Positions 12,701 through 23,947 of a stretch of 64,000 nt of DNA are shown here, one piece after another. The notes under the pieces were generated by a model. The model saw only the letters and a program-made list of their open reading frames with translations, was not told the DNA's origin and made no database searches. Position 1 is the stretch's first letter. Every line of letters begins with the position of its first letter. The translations under genes were made by a program, and so were the position numbers. This DNA is from Chamaecyparis obtusa (lineage: Eukaryota; Streptophyta; Pinopsida; Cupressales; Cupressaceae): assembly GCA_027943335.1 (NCBI GenBank), contig BSBK01002080.1, positions 10,001 through 74,000 on the forward strand. The letters are read 5' to 3'.

Positions 12701-13827
12701 TGTATACTGATGATGAAATAGATATGGTAGCATTAGGGTGAGCATTCCATCAAGCTAGATCTAGCACCCAAGTGAGGACCCTCTTGTATGTAACATAGGA
12801 CCAAGTAGGTAGATGGAAAGCTCAGGTGGTTGTCCCTACAATGAGTATTAGTATGATAGAAGTCACCCCAGATGACTATGTGTTGGAGGAAGTAGATTTG
12901 GGAGAGCCAAATAGAGAAGGGAGTAAAACTCTGACTATCCTCAGGTTGAAGCACACTCTAGGTTTCATGGACAAGGATGAAGAGAAGATAAAAGCATTGA
13001 TGGAACAAAATGAAGCTATGAAGAAGTTTATTCTTAAGAAAATGGGTCCCATTGATCCTAGTAACCCTAAGGCCTCATTACATGCTATTTTGGAGAAAAG
13101 GGGTGATGTAAATACACTGGAAAACATCCCACATTATTTTGTCCAAGCTTGTGCAGACTGGAAGGCTGATTTTGAGGATTTTGCCAAGGTGTCTCTCAAG
13201 AATATTCTAAAGCCTTTCCAAAGTATTCATCAAGGAATCACATCCTTGGTCGAGATTATGAGTGAGGAGAATAGTTTGGAGGAGAAGACCTTGAAGTGGA
13301 GAAAGGCACTAGATGACCTCATAGTAATAAGCAAGTAGCGCTTCCAAGTTTTGGTCAAGGTGTATGAAGGGTCGGAGCTGGACAATTTTGATGAGTGGAT
13401 CCAAGATATCACTGGCACTTTGACCATTTTTGAAAAGGTACTAAAAAGGATGAATAAAAGGAGAGATAAAGGTTTACTCTTTAGGGGGGAAATACACAAG
13501 TTTTTTGAAGGATTAGACCTAGATTTATATGAAGAAGATGATGAGAAAATGATGCATCCTATGAATGTTATCATAAGTTAGTATCTATATATCTTCAGAG
13601 GAGTCAAAACAAAAGAAGACCTCCAACAGATTTTTTACTAGAAGGAGGAGATTCAGAAGATGTTATCCTGGGAAGAAGAAATAAAAGGGCTTGTAGATGG
13701 ATTACTCACCTTCCGGAAGAAACAATTAGAACTCCTTAAAGGGGTCAAAATGGCTGACTTTGAAGATGTGTAATAGATTGTGGATACATTCTGCAAGGCT
13801 CACCCAGAAGTCCTCCCAAGTCAATAA
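9760..13827 (+). pseudogene. LTR-embedded ORF (5' LTR copy), unknown protein
   Basis: A ~1,356-codon frame inside the LTR, now broken by stops and at least one frameshift; open segments include 9940-10233, 10468-11460, 11473-11742, 11855-12433 (shifted), 12826-13338 and 13351-13581. The start codon is TTG here and ATG in the 3' LTR copy; both copies end with the same TAA. Layout by residue: 1-560 a folded-looking region with many aromatic residues; 560-750 basic/acidic linker (KKKKKGEK); 790-880 proline-rich with PPPLPP-type repeats; 900-1356 Glu/Lys-rich, probably helical. The first third faintly recalls plant-mobile-domain proteins (LDNIEDLFHLPKGV; WATILSENLDQQL), but I would not assign it. 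No RT, protease, integrase or Zn-knuckle motif. Confidence 0.75.
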
Positions 13828-15210
13828 TCATCCAGTTTGGACTTAGCCAAATTTTGTATAGGAGAAAAATAGTTGTTCACACTTAGCCATTTTTTAAGGT
13901 CCTAATTTTTTACTTTTCGGCCCTAGAGAATTTTCATCCTCCAAAAGTTTGGAAAAGGTCCTCTCAACACTTAGTCAATTTTGGAGCTTCATTTTTTTGG
14001 GGCAACCATCGGTATCTGAGATTTCTGGGCACGATCGCTGTTTGACTTCAGTCATCTCAAACTTGATTTTTTCAGTCAACTAGATCACTTCTATGGGGTC
14101 ATTTTTGCATGATTTGGGGGCCTCTTCCAATTGAGTCCATGTGGAGAAGCCATAAAAAAGGATAAAGGGCAAGATCGTGAAGTTTCATGGAGAGCTTGCA
14201 TGAGTTCTAGTTGCATTTTGAGTCATTTTATGCATGATCTGCTCTAGTTTTTGTAATGCACAAGGTTTAATTCTATGCTAGGGTAGTTTAAATTATTCTT
14301 AGAGATAGTTTCCTTCATGTAATCTCTAGTTTAGATTTATTTTCAAGTTTTGGATGCAGCCGCAACCCTAGCTGTGAAAATAAGAGCATAGCTCTATAAA
14401 TTGTATGAACTCAATGTAATTAAGGTCAGATTTTGATCATAATAGAATACATACAATTGGTGCTTCAATCGTGGTGTGATTTATTCTGCTACCTTTGTGA
14501 AATTTATCAGTGTGTGAATTGCTCATTTATTTATTTCAGAGAACCAATTGATTGTGTGGTCATTTAAATTTGCAATTATTTAGTTCAGTGTTTGTTGGTG
14601 TTACATTGCTTTATTATGATGAATTATTAAGATATTTCTTTTTCGATGGTTTGAAGATAAACTTGTCTCGCATGTGTGCACATCCATGGTGGCTTCATGA
14701 TTTGATGATTTTTAGCATATTATATGTCTATGTTTGTTTCCATTGATGATTGCATCTGCCTAGCTGTATATTGTGATTTATTCAGATCTCTATTTTGTGG
14801 GTTTCCTCATCTTCTCAATATTTTAATTCGTGAAGCAGTGTGATATTGGTTTATGTCCATTAGTTTCTTTCAGCAAATTTCCTTCGAATTCTTGTTACCC
14901 TACCTCTTACTTTCTTTGCAAATCAAATATAGTAGATTAATTAGATTTACATTGCTTTCCATTTTAAAATCTAAAAATCCAAAAAGAGATATATTGTGGT
15001 GTTTTAAAGTTTGTTTTGCAGCCCTTTGAGATATGCACCAATAAAGGCCTCCTTGTGAATAGATTCACATTTATCTTCCATTGAGCTATCCAAGTGGTTG
15101 AGACCCAATATAGAAGTAACCTTGAGAGTGATTAATATCATTCTTCCTAAAGGGGAATTTTCTCACGTAAATTCCTAGCCGTTGTCTCATGTAAAAATGA
15201 TTCTCAACAA
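13828..15210. promoter_or_regulatory. non-coding 3' part of the 5' LTR
   Basis: No ORF. Contains CTCTATAAATTG at about 14391-14402 after 'gagcatag', conserved at about 28590 in the 3' LTR; this is a second TATA-like candidate. If used, it would give a transcript that omits the embedded ORF and starts about 800 bases before the primer-binding site. No poly(A) signal could be assigned with confidence. Confidence 0.4.
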
Positions 15211-15213
15211 AAG

Positions 15214-15231
15214 TGGCACTAGGAGGGCTCT
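15214..15231 (+). other. candidate primer-binding site
   Basis: TGGCACTAGGAGGGCTCT begins 3 bases after the 5' LTR, where a site complementary to a tRNA 3' end (starting TGG for CCA) is expected. It is not the common iMet site, and I could not match it to a specific tRNA; it may be mutated. Confidence 0.55.
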
Positions 15232-15394
15232 CAAAAGGAAGACCCCAGAACATTGGATCATTCTCTCCTGAAAGGTTTGAATGAGTCCTTAGATCTTCAC
15301 CAAACAAAGGGGAATTCATTGAGCTTGGAGAAGTTCACAGACCTCATAGCAGCAAAGCAAGACTCGGAGAGGATACTTCATATCAGCTTAATCT

Positions 15395-16640
15395 TCCTCC
15401 ATTTATGCACATCGTTGCACCACCTGTTGCTACTCTACCACTAGCTCCAATGGATTTTTTTGCAAATGATCAAAGATCTCCATTGGATCTACAAGGACAA
15501 CTCCATGAGATGCCCAAGAATCCTGAGAAATTTTTTCCACATTTCATCTATGGAGAATCCAGGACAGCAAAATAACACATTCGCGCATTCAAAGAATTAT
15601 GCAATCACAAAGAGATTGCTCATTAGGACGCCGTGTGCCACCTTTTCCCTTACACATTGGGGGAATTTGCATACAAGTAGTATATGAACTTTCCATGGGG
15701 ATCCACCTCCACATGGGGGGAATTTGAAATAAATTTCCTTAATCAATTCAAGTTATATGTGGATCCGGCTAATCTTCACCACCAGTTCATCTCAGTGAGA
15801 AAAGACCACAATGAACCAATTGCCATGTTCAATCACCATTTTCATAAGATGTACCAAAAGCTAGAGGCTCCTTATACTGTACCAATTGGGGCTACTATAC
15901 AAGTGTACTTACATACCTTGGATCCATTAATTCCCATATTATTGAAGAGGCTACCCCTAGGTGACATAGGCACTCTGGAGAAAGTATGTGATGAAACTAT
16001 CACATTTACCAAATAAATGGATCCACAAGCAGGTGGAAACTATGGTGTCTCACCAGCATTAGGGAATGCTTCCATGACTGGTCCATTCATAGAAAATAAT
16101 CAACTCCTGGTGTAGCACACCCCAAGACTCAATCCGGTGTCAGCCCCATACACTGTTGCCCCACCACTCGCCATCACATACCCAAGATATGATGCACATA
16201 AGATAGCTGCGTGTGAACAAAAGGTTGTGGTCCCAAATGGGCTAGACCATGCTTTAGTGAATGAGTTGGATGCCATGAAAAAGACATTGTCCCAGTTAAC
16301 AGGAGAGATCACAAGGATGAAGCTTAATCCACCTCATAACCATGGGAATTAGCAATGACCAACTACTACCCCAAACACCTACTCCCAAAATCAAAATTGT
16401 AATTATAGAAATTACAACAACAACAATAACAATAATGGTGGAGGTTATGGGAATCCTTCTCAAGATAAGCAGTTTGGCCAACAATGAACTAAGAGAATGT
16501 GGAACACACATCCCAATAATGGTAGCATACCCTCCGATAATGCTAATGCCTTTAACTCATCCGAGGTTAATTTCACTCAAGCTCCCAACACACACCAATT
16601 AGATAATGAGTACATGGGAGAGTTTGACAATCAATAGATC
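15395..16640 (+). pseudogene. gypsy gag, broken
   Basis: Capsid-like polyprotein part that would package element RNA. The typical retrotransposon gag core runs from about 15540 to 16015: YGESRTAK, then FPYTLGEFAYK.YMNF, WGEFEINFLNQF and the KLEAPYTVP segment; 15684-16016 is the longest open piece. A linker with LVNELDAMKKTLSQL and an Asn-rich stretch (16370-16450) follows. I see no CX2CX4HX4C knuckle. In-frame stops (mostly TAG) interrupt it at about 15575, 15630 and 16014 and further on. Confidence 0.8.
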
Positions 16641-18280
16641 AAGATCCTGATAACTCTCAGACTTATTTCAGTGCTATGGTCTTAGATTCTTATGACCCAG
16701 GTATGGGGGGAAGTCCTGCCGATAACACAATTGAAGAAGAATTTGGCTTCCCTTTTAATTAGGAAAGTCAGCTCGAGTACTTTGAGATCCATGCTTTTCA
16801 GAATAATAATAGAAATAATTATAATCTGAGGAGTAGAAGGGAACCTCTGAATGATGGTATTCCCCCAGGAATGTAGCTCACTCCACCTAACCCATGGGCT
16901 CACAATAATCCTACACCTCCCAAAGGTTGCAGCATGACTGTTGTCTCGACAATGCAACACCAGCCCATCATGTTGAAGAATCCAACTTGGGCCACCAAAA
17001 AGTATAGCACACTGGAGGAACTCAAGAGAGTTAAAGCAAATATGTCAATGTATGACATGTTGTAAAGTTGTCCTTCACAGAGAGAAGAGCTCCCGAAATC
17101 ACTAGATCATTCCAAATTGGCCCCATCCAATAGTAACACTAGAAATGCATCCAACGTAAATGTGGTCGAGGTAATGCCAACTATGTTCAAGGATAGGGTA
17201 GAAGTGCCTCCATTCTTGCTCGGCCTTAAGATTTTTGGAAAGAACTAACATAAATTCCTAATCGATTCAGGGGCTTCATGTAACGTCATGCCATTATCCA
17301 TATGCCACAAGCTAGGGATGAACCCTTAACCAAACAACAGGGTTGTGATCCAACTTGACAAAATAGAGGTCAAATTCATTGGGGTCCTCAAGGATACATG
17401 CATACAGTTAACCAATGACCCTAAGATCTAGGATTACATTGACATACATGTGGTGGACATCCCAAAAACTTATGGCATATTACTCAAAAGTGAATGGACC
17501 TGGTCCTTGAGGGGTTGGTTCTCAACAGATTTCACTCAACTTTGGCTACCTTGGAAGGGACTCAATAACCAAATCAAGATTGATGCTGAACCCAAACTCA
17601 AATAGATGATAACCAAATATAATGCCCCAAATGAAGTCCTATTCTCACAAGTTGATCTGGGGGTGTATCAATTTGACAAGGTTTTCATGTTTCTCAAAGA
17701 AGAAGAAAACTTAAATGGTAGCCTAGTACAAGGGTTGGTGCATACCCAAATTCCTGAGGAGATCCTCGTAGAGTTTGTGGGGAATATGATGAAAAAAATG
17801 AAACATCTCGGCTGAGATGCTGACCTAAACATACTAATGTTGCCATGATATTATTGCCTGCACCAGACAAATCCCTCAGAGTTTAAATGCCAAGATTGCT
17901 AGAACACGGTGGTCTAAGTAATGAGCCAAATGTTTTACGCACCTAAGCTTACAAAAGGGACAACAACACACTCAGGTGATGACATACCTCCCCTTTGTGA
18001 ACAATCTCAAGTCCTTGTAATCAAGTGCCCAATACAAGAGGAATGGAGCTCCTTCGATGATGGTTTCCTGCCCCCATGCCATGAAGTGTGGTGTGCGGCA
18101 AGGGTGAAACAAAAGATGAAATGGGTGCCCCTCTCCATAAGGGAAAATCTGGGTGCAGAGGGTATGGAGGCTCTAATCATGGAAAATTTATCACCACCAA
18201 AGACCTCTCCAAAACCCCAAGCAGGGGTACATTCACTAAAGGATGCATTGGAGCCCCAAGCTAGGCCCTCTTCTCATAAA
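16641..18280 (+). pseudogene. gypsy protease region and linker, broken
   Basis: The aspartic protease that would mature the polyprotein is recognised by FLIDSGASCNVMPLSICHKLG at about 17255-17320, with the catalytic DSGA intact. Upstream is a linker with PMLKNPTWATKKY-like text; downstream are WSLRGWFSTDFTQLWLPW at ~17510 and an open frame at 17606-17815. The stretch 17921-18364 is open and leads into the first RNase H. Several TAG stops; no intact protein. Confidence 0.75.
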
Positions 18281-18284
18281 GGTC

Positions 18285-18690
18285 ATCCCATATGGAAGCT
18301 CAAGTTCAACAAATCCAAATGTAAACAAGGAGTAGGGGCTGAGATAGAGTTGGTCAACCTCTGAGGTGTCTCATACTACGCTTCTTATAGGCTACAATTC
18401 TACTACACCAATAACATTGCTGAATATGAGGCATTAGTGTGAGGTCTCCTTATGGCCCATGAAAAGAAGGTAAAGGCCTTAGTTGTAGAGGGAGACTCAT
18501 AGTTAATAGTTAGACAGATCCGAAGCTAGTATTTGTGCACTGATAAGAGGTTGGCCTCTTACTTTAATCATGTCTGGGATTTAATTGAAGACTTTGAAGT
18601 TAATATCCAAAGTGTCCCAAGAAGAAGAAACATTGTCTTCGATGCTTTGGCAGTGTCGGCAAGCTCCTTATAGCCATTGGAAAAGTCCAA
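18285..18690 (+). pseudogene. extra RNase H (plant-type aRNH) between protease and RT
   Basis: Reads WKLKFNKSKCKQGVGAE, then YRLQFYYTNNIAEYEALV, KALVVEGDS, VWDLIEDFEVNIQSVPRRRN and ALAVSAS. This matches the second RNase H known from plant Tat-type elements: the NNIAEYEAL Glu and VEGDS Asp are present, but the first catalytic Asp (normally F-D-G) appears as Asn. Stops at about 18361, 18440, 18500 and 18530. Its place before the RT differs from the usual order, where it follows the RT's own RNase H. Confidence 0.8.
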
Positions 18691-19770
18691 ATTGAATAAA
18701 TTCTCCATTGAGCTAATGGTCATGTCAGCCATTCTAGATAATATCATGAACTTCTAGGTATTTTAGGATGACCAATAGATACTGGAGCTCATCATGAGTG
18801 CTGGAGTCTTTGAAAGACAAAACATTGACGAAGAAGAAGATGAAATGGAAGAATCAGATGATCTAGGGATCTTAAATTTGAAGACTAACTCCATCCTGAA
18901 AGGAATGGTAGCCTTGGAAAGGATTTTTGACAAAGATGAATATGCTCATGAAAGATGAAAGACACCAGTGGTAGGAGGTGATGACTGTGAGCTCTATAAT
19001 CTGGGTACACATCTCAAACCAAGGGAAGTTCATATTGGAAAAGTCAACACAGCTGAAGAAAAGAAGCGGATGGTGGAACTTATCACAGACTACAAATATC
19101 TCATAGCTTGGAGCTATGAAGACTTGAAAACCTATGATCCTAGTGTTATCATACATAACATCCCTTTGAATCCAGATGCTAAACCTTTTTGCCAAAGACA
19201 GAAGCTAGTGAACCCTATGATCAAACTTGTGATCTAAAAGGAGGTGCAAAAGTTGCTCGATGCCAAGATTATTTTCCCTATCCGACACTCGACTTGGGTA
19301 GCAAACCTCATCCCAATGAGAAAGAAAAGTGGAGAGGTTTGACTCTGTGTAGATTTTTGGAATTTTAAAAGGTCTTCTCAAAAGGATAACTACCCGTTGG
19401 CATCCCTCGACAAAGTTTTACAAGTGGTCAATGGCTCCCAAATGATGTCTTTCCTCGATGGTTACTCTGGATACAACCAGGTCATGGTAAAAGAAGAAGA
19501 TCGCTTGAAGACAACTTTCACAAAAAAGTGGGGGACATTTTCTTATTGTCGTATGCCATTTGGTTTGATCAATGCAGGAGCCACTTTCCAATGAGCTATG
19601 GATGAGGTGTTTAAAGGCCCGGTCAACAAATGTATTGTTATTTATATGGATGATCTCAAGGTATTCTCCAAAAACCACATGGACCACATCGAAGATCTGC
19701 ACAGGGTATTGAAAATGTGTTAACGCTATGGAGTCTCACTAAATCCTAAGAAGTGTGTCTTTGGGGTAAC
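18691..19770 (+). pseudogene. gypsy reverse transcriptase, broken
   Basis: RT that would copy element RNA to DNA. Visible blocks: EEKKRMVELITDYKYLIAWSYEDLK (~19055-19130), IPLNPDAKPFCQ, KIIFPIRHSTWVANLIPMRKKSGE, DNYPLASLDKVLQ, SFLDGYSGYNQVMV (~19450-19490), GTFSYCRMPFGLINAGATFQ (~19535-19594), the catalytic YMDD at ~19646 and SLNPKKCVFGVT at ~19740. A TGA replaces the Arg expected after AGATFQ, and further stops lie at ~19236, ~19340 and ~19720. Inactive. Confidence 0.92.
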
Positions 19771-20450
19771 CTAAGGCAAAATCCTTGAGCACATCATATC
19801 TAAAACATGCATCTCAATCGACCCCAAAAGAGTTGAAGCTATTCTTAAATTGGTTCCCCCAAATAATAGGAAAGAGTTAAAATCTTTCTTCGGGGAGATC
19901 AACTTCATTAGAAAGTTCATCAGTGGGTTCATAGAGATTGTACATCTATTGAATGATATGCTAAAAAAGGACGCTAATATTGAATAGAATGCTCTAGCTA
20001 AAGAAACCTTTGAAGAGATCAAGACTTCCATTGATACTGCTCCAGTTCTGGTAAGCCCCAATTACCTTATTCCATTCAAGGTCTACTCTTTCGCATCAGA
20101 ACATTCATGTGCAGGAATCCTCACCTAAAAGAAAGAAGGGGAGGATGAGAGACCAATAGCTTTCATGAGTTATCTTCTGAAAAATGTTGAACTCAAGTAC
20201 CCAAATCTCGACAAACAATCTAAATATTTGGTCAAAGCTATCAAGAAGTTCAGACACTACATCCTCAGGAGTAAGGTCACTAGTATTGTTCCCGATCTAG
20301 CGGTCAAATACTTGTTAATGAAAAATGAGTTGGGGGAATGAAGAGGGAAATGGATGGCTATACTACAACAATTTGACATCAAAATCCAACCAATGAAGCT
20401 AGTGAGAGGTCAAGGTCTCACCAAGATGATGGTAGAACAGAGCAAGGTTT
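19771..20450 (+). pseudogene. RT thumb/connection and standard gypsy RNase H, broken
   Basis: Blocks ELKSFFGEINFIRKFISGF (~19878) and FEEIKTSIDTAPVLVSPNY precede an RNase H with KVYSFASEHSCAGILT, ERPIAFMSYLLKNVELKYPNLDKQ and KAIKKFRHYILRSK (20085-20275), then WMAILQQFDIKIQP. The Asp expected near the start (Y-x-D/F-A-S-D) reads as Glu (SFASEHS), and stops occur at ~19987, ~20127 and ~20339. Confidence 0.85.
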
Positions 20451-20451
20451 A

Positions 20452-21746
20452 GTGTGCCAAGTGTACACTAATGAAAGAGTGATCACCAATGTCTGGTATC
20501 AAGATATAGTCTATTATTTGCTTCAAAACTATTGTCCAAGAGGATTTAATGGCTCCCAAAGGAGAGCTCTAAAGAATAAAGGCAACTCTTATATACTGAA
20601 AAATAGAAAGCTCTATAAGCACAATTACGATGGCCTTTATCTACACTGTTTAGATCGAACAGAAGCTAAGCAGGTTCTCGCAGAGTTTCATGACAAGTAT
20701 GGCACTGGACATGGATCAGTTGAAGCCATGACCCATCAAATATTGAGATTTGGCTATTATTGGCCAACCTTCTTCAAGGACACTCATGAAAACATGTATT
20801 CATGTCATGTTTGTCAGACCAGCGTCATACGCGAGAGATATTCGATAATGCCCCTACAACTAGTCTATGAGGTACGTCCATTTTCCCAATGGGGGCTAGA
20901 TTTCATGGGAATGATTAACCCTCCATCTTCTGTAGGACATAGATACATCTTGACCACAACCAATTGTTGCATGCGATGGACAGAGGCACAAGTTCTGAGA
21001 AATTGTACTACATAGGTGGTAACCAAGTTCCTAGAAGAATTCATCATTACATGGTTTGGTATGTCTTTCTTTCTGGTATGTGATAGTTCGCCCTATTTCT
21101 CATCTGCATCTCTCATTCAATGGGCCTTCAAGAATCAAGTAATCCTAAAATTCTCATCTAATTATTATCCACAAGGGAACGGGGTTGCCGAATCTACAAA
21201 CAAGAACTTAACCATGATAATCAAGTGTCTCTTGGATGATAACCCTCAAGATTGGCACACTTAGTTGAAGTGCGCCCTGTGGACTAACCACATAAGAAAA
21301 AAAATGCCTTAGGAACTTCCCCCTATCAATTGGTCTATGGTCTGCAACCCATTTTTTTGATGAACCTAAAAATACCAATTTTGAGATTCATGGATCAATA
21401 CGTCGAAGGCGAGGATCGGGTGTAGATTCACCTCATGAATTTGTTGGATCTAGAAGAGAAGAGAACCACAAATTTGGAACATGTGGCCAAGCATCAAGTT
21501 TTTGTCAAGTGTTGGTTCGACAAAAGAGCAACAATAAAGGCCTTTAGGATTTTTGATCTAGTTTTGATGTGGTATAAAGTAAAGGAAAAACCAGGCAGCC
21601 ACACTAAATCTCAACATTTGTGGATAGGCCCTCTCCAGATTGTTGAAATTCTAGGAGAGAATACTACCAGGATTAGTTCTCTCGATGGAGAATTGGTCCC
21701 ATTTCCCGTTAATGGCCAATTTCTCAAGCACTACTTTGGGTCTTGA
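20452..21746 (+). pseudogene. gypsy integrase, broken
   Basis: Would insert the cDNA into the genome. The zinc-binding part includes H..YGTGH, FGYYWPTFFKDTHENMYSCHVCQ (CX2C) at 20740-20820. The catalytic core shows all three acidic residues: WGLDFMG (~20890), VCDSSPYF (~21080; TDNG in most relatives) and GNGVAESTN (~21180). The C-terminal part at 21435-21746 has LVLMWYKVKEKPGSHTKSQHLW and a PVNGQFLKHYF ending; no chromodomain is seen. One TAG (~21015), one TAG at ~21262 and a frameshift near 21300 break it. The final TGA at 21744 ends the polyprotein. Confidence 0.88.
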
Positions 21747-22815
21747 TGGACCTTTGATCTTTCTTGTATATTCTTGTAGTTTAGAGTCTCTTCTTTTATT
21801 TTCTTTTGAGTCTTGTCATTTTTGTTTTTTTGTTGGGTCTTTTGGTCTGTGTCTTCTTGAGGGGTAGGTGTTTCTTGAGCTTAATGGTATGTATCAGGTA
21901 GTCTAGATAGGAGATAAAGGTCTTCCTTTGTCAAACCCTTTGATGTAGTTCTGTCCTACAATGAGCCAAATACAAAGGTTGGAAGTGAGGTGCTTTCCTC
22001 TCAAACTTCTCAAAAGAATTCATCAGAACCAACCATCCTCAACACTAACATACATTTAAAAGGGATCCTAGATAATGAGCCCCTCGGATAGGATTTTGGT
22101 CAAAATCAAGTAATGCCCATGGTCACGGAGAAGGTTAGAAGTCAGAACCTTGTCCCAATTAGAACACAAACTAAAAGAAAGGAGCAAGAAAGAAAAAAAG
22201 GAGGAACACATACAGACAAGGTCAACAAAGAAGAAAGCTCAAAACTAGGGTAGCACAGCCTAAGCGCTATCCCAGTTCAGAAAAAAGGAAAAGAGAAAAG
22301 AGATAATAGTTGATAAGAGCATAAAAGAATACCAAAGTACCAAAGTTTGAACAAAAGAAGAAACAAATCATCCAGAACACAATGGTTCAAGGAACTCAAT
22401 TTCAATCTGACACATGTTGAGTCTAAGATCCCTCTAAAGAAGTTTAAAAATTTGAATAAATCTCATCTGCAGGAGGGGAAGGGTGATTTTAGAAACCTCA
22501 ACTGGGGCTATGGATGCCTTCCTGGTAGTAGAGCAAGGTTAAATTGACTCTTGGCCAAATTTGGATTGGTGGGTAGTGATTTGACAATGATTGGTTGATA
22601 ATTAGTAGAGGCTTACAAAGAGGGATTCCTAGGAAATTTGAACACACATAACACACACTTGATGCAGATGTAATGAGGTTCTCAATCTTGATGATGATAG
22701 GATAATCACTCTAGCTGAAGGCTTTGTGTCTGGCTCACCGTGAGATGGTATTGTTTCAAGGTGGAATGGCTTTGGTATACTCAGGTTGTTTCCCTTTCTT
22801 TTCTTGGGAATATTT
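21747..22815. other. 3' non-coding internal region of the gypsy element
   Basis: About 1.07 kb between integrase and 3' LTR with no supported ORF. The bases just before the LTR (cttgggaatat) are not a clean polypurine tract, so that site has probably mutated. Confidence 0.6.
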
Positions 22816-23176
22816 ATTGTGGTTCCATAACCATGCTCCCCTTTGTAGGTACTTTGCTTTAGGCCCCCCCCTCTTTCTAGCTTGTCCTAGGTTGTTTTTC
22901 TGCTTGTCAGTTTGGTTTTTTGGCTTTAGGTTAGTTGTTTCTTTTAGTCTTTTTCATAGTTTCACACTTTTGAAGGCCCAAAAGTGAGAAAGGTCCGAAG
23001 TCTGATTAGCCTCAAGCATTCTGGGTCCCAAGGGTTTCATATTCTTGGAGGTCCAGACACCAAAAGGTCCAATTCTCCCAAGAGAGTTGGTCTTTCGGTG
23101 CTTAGGACTTTCAGAGGTTAGGGACCCCCAAAAGACCAATCGGCGGAGGTGGTTGATGTCACCCACGCCGGTTTCC

Positions 23177-23184
23177 TATATAAG
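23177..23184 (+). promoter_or_regulatory. TATA box of the 3' LTR
   Basis: TATATAAG in CCTATATAAGGCAAAGAGCC, the counterpart of the 5' LTR box. Confidence 0.6.
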
Positions 23185-23947
23185 GCAAAGAGCCCTCATT
23201 TTGACTCACTTGTTTTTCACTTGCGATCTCAACTTTTGGAGTTTTCTGGCGCACTTTTCTTCCTTAGTCTTTTCTTGCTCCTAAGCTACTCGTGTTTGCT
23301 TCTTGGCCTCTTGATTCATGACTTGTTTGAGGTTGGTGCCTTTTCATTTTTCCTTTTGGTTTTCCTCTTTTATTTTGTTTTTATGTCACTTTGTTAGGTT
23401 AGTGTTGTTGCTAGGGTTTGTTTGTTTTTATCTCATCTTGTCCTGCTTTGGCGATCATAAGGTTGTCCCCTTCGACCCCCTAGCCTCAAATTCATGGTCG
23501 AACTCACTCTAGGACTCATTTTTTAGTTATGGCCCTAAACCCTCATTTTGACCTTTCGACCATCAGAGTTTTCTGACTTTCACAGTCCAAAACTCTCAAA
23601 AACATTTTCCACAATTTTGACTAAGTCCCCTTTTAAATGTTTTGGGGGTTGCACACCCCTAAAATCTAACACCTCTGATTCACTGAAGTTCAAAGAACCA
23701 TGTCTTTGAATTGATGAGCCTGAAGATCCACCAGAAGGTTCCCCTTTTCAACATTTCGGGCTTTTCAGCCTTTCAGAGGTCTTGTACCCCCAAAGGTCTG
23801 AAAGCTCAAAATTGGTTTCCAGACACTTTTAACTTGGTCTTTTCAGGGTTGTTGTGTTGATTCTGTCTCTTATTTTTTCATCAGAGTTTCTTGCATGATT
23901 TGTTAGCTTGTTGATCTCTGATTTGTGTCCTCTGACTCTTTACAAAA

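Larger units (their letters stand above)
8634..15210 (+). repeat. 5' LTR of the giant gypsy element
   Basis: Matches 22816-29409 from ATTGTGGTTCCA through to CTCAACAA (CTCAATAA in the other copy). U3 is short: a TATA box lies about 370 bases in, so most of the LTR, including the whole embedded ORF, would be R-U5. The last ~1.4 kb (13830-15210) is non-coding and carries a second TATA-like sequence at about 14393. At 6.6 kb this is far above the usual few hundred to about 2 kb for plant LTRs, though plant elements with LTRs of around 5 kb are known. Confidence 0.93.
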
